NCBI RefSeq assembly: GCF_900110135.1
Contig: NZ_FOCO01000011.1
Coordinates: forward strand, 37,474-101,473
Source: Pseudorhodobacter antarcticus
GTDB taxonomy: Bacteria > Pseudomonadota > Alphaproteobacteria > Rhodobacterales > Rhodobacteraceae
Direction: 5' to 3'
Length of the DNA stretch: 64,000 nt
Part shown: positions 63,671 to 64,000 of the stretch, one piece after another
Layout: every line of letters starts with the position of its first letter
How positions within the stretch are numbered: the first letter of the stretch is position 1
The notes under the pieces: model-generated
Databases searched by the model: none
What the model was told of the DNA's origin: nothing
Seen by the model: only the letters and a program-made list of their open reading frames with translations
Position numbers and translations under genes: made by a program

Positions 63671-64000
63671 TGGTCGCGGAATTTCGGACCAGTTGTTAAG
63701 GTGGATCGCATGATGAGAGAAGTGATCCAGAATGAAGAAACGAAAGAACCATTCGCCTGATTTCAAGGCCAAGGTTGCGCTTGAAGCGATCCGTGAGGAG
63801 CTGACGCTGGCGGAGCTGTCGAAGAAGTACGATGTTCATCCGACACAACTCGGCACTTGGAAGCGCGCGGCGATAGAGAACATGGCGACAGCTTTTGCGC
63901 GCCGAGGTGCCGCCCCGGAGCAGGTAAGTGCGGCTGAACTCGACAAGCTGCATTCCAAGATTGGCCAACTTGTGGTGGAACGGGATTTTTTGGCCAATGC
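63671..64000 (+). mobile_element. IS3-family insertion sequence, left part, running off the window
   Basis: The element probably begins at TGGTCGCGG (63671), where the IS1182 frame breaks. The first 21 bases end in GACCA, which mirrors the TGGTC start. The orfA gene follows from 63732. The right end is outside the window. The exact left end is inferred from the break in the older transposase frame. Confidence 0.55.
63732..64000 (+). CDS. IS3-family transposase OrfA, C-terminus cut by window edge
   Basis: ATG 63732 reads MKKRKNHSPDFKAKVALEAI, then LAELSKKYDVHPTQLGTWKR and AELDKLHSKIGQLVVERDFL: the helix-turn-helix and leucine-zipper of IS3-family OrfA proteins. OrfB, made by frameshift or from a second frame, would follow off the window. 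At least 89 codons are present without a stop. Confidence 0.88.
   Translation, partial: MKKRKNHSPDFKAKVALEAIREELTLAELSKKYDVHPTQLGTWKRAAIENMATAFARRGAAPEQVSAAELDKLHSKIGQLVVERDFLAN

Noticed and set aside
1..64000. CRISPR arrays and rRNA genes
   Set aside because: No regularly spaced direct repeats with unique spacers, and no rRNA-like sequence, were found.

Overview
The window looks like a chromosomal segment of an alphaproteobacterium of the Rhodobacterales (Rhodobacter/Roseobacter relatives). The evidence is an ECF sigma factor of the RpoE-ChrR type next to a five-gene DUF1365/MFS/DUF3833/SDR operon, the block rsfS-rlmH-gpmI-envC-ctpA-rppH, an IalB-family periplasmic protein, and high-GC codon use with many ATGA gene overlaps. 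No rRNA, tRNA or CRISPR array was recognised.

Layout. 1-5.4 kb: ECF sigma gene (minus, runs off the left edge) divergent from a translationally coupled stress-type operon. 5.4-6.7 kb: a WGR-domain gene overlapping a saccharopine dehydrogenase gene (minus). 6.8-20.4 kb: an exopolysaccharide locus with two SGNH-like proteins (one fused to a glycosidase-like barrel), two GT2 and one GT4 glycosyltransferases, an ExoY-type priming transferase, a Wzz-type co-polymerase, a CpsD-type tyrosine kinase, a WecB/TagA/CpsF transferase and a Wzy/ligase-like membrane protein. No Wzx flippase or Wza export protein is visible. 20.7-33.2 kb: a compact biosynthetic cluster made of a 2111-aa PKS (KS-AT-KR-DH-ACP-TE), a GT2, a 1509-aa NRPS-like protein (formyltransferase, degenerate region, adenylation domain with an embedded luciferase-like monooxygenase, carrier protein) and a phosphopantetheinyl transferase. 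33.3-47.5 kb: mostly housekeeping and transport genes (S49 peptidase, CaCA antiporter, PTR1/FolM-like reductase, uvrC, asparaginase, rlmN, thermonuclease, and an AEC transporter/fghA/DUF188/DMT/HAD/ornithine cyclodeaminase operon). 47.6-63.2 kb: a small exported protein, two DMT transporters, leuB, leuC-leuD, an MscS channel, and rsfS-rlmH-gpmI-envC-ctpA-rppH. 63.2-64 kb: AT-richer mobile DNA with an IS1182-type transposase fragment cut off by an IS3-family element that runs off the right edge.

How it fits together. The PKS/NRPS cluster directly abuts the polysaccharide locus and contains its own glycosyltransferase, so a glycosylated or surface-attached acyl-amino acid product is possible. 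The NRPS-like protein can in principle activate, N-formylate and oxidise one amino acid on its own carrier protein, the PKS can add one malonyl-derived unit, reduce and dehydrate it, and the PKS thioesterase can release it. No canonical condensation domain is present. This cluster is the most interesting part of the window.

Across the window the + strand changes from C-rich (left, whichever strand the gene is on) to G-rich (from about 49.5 kb), as seen at a replication origin or a rearrangement junction. Two short dispersed intergenic repeat families and several clear intrinsic terminators were also found.
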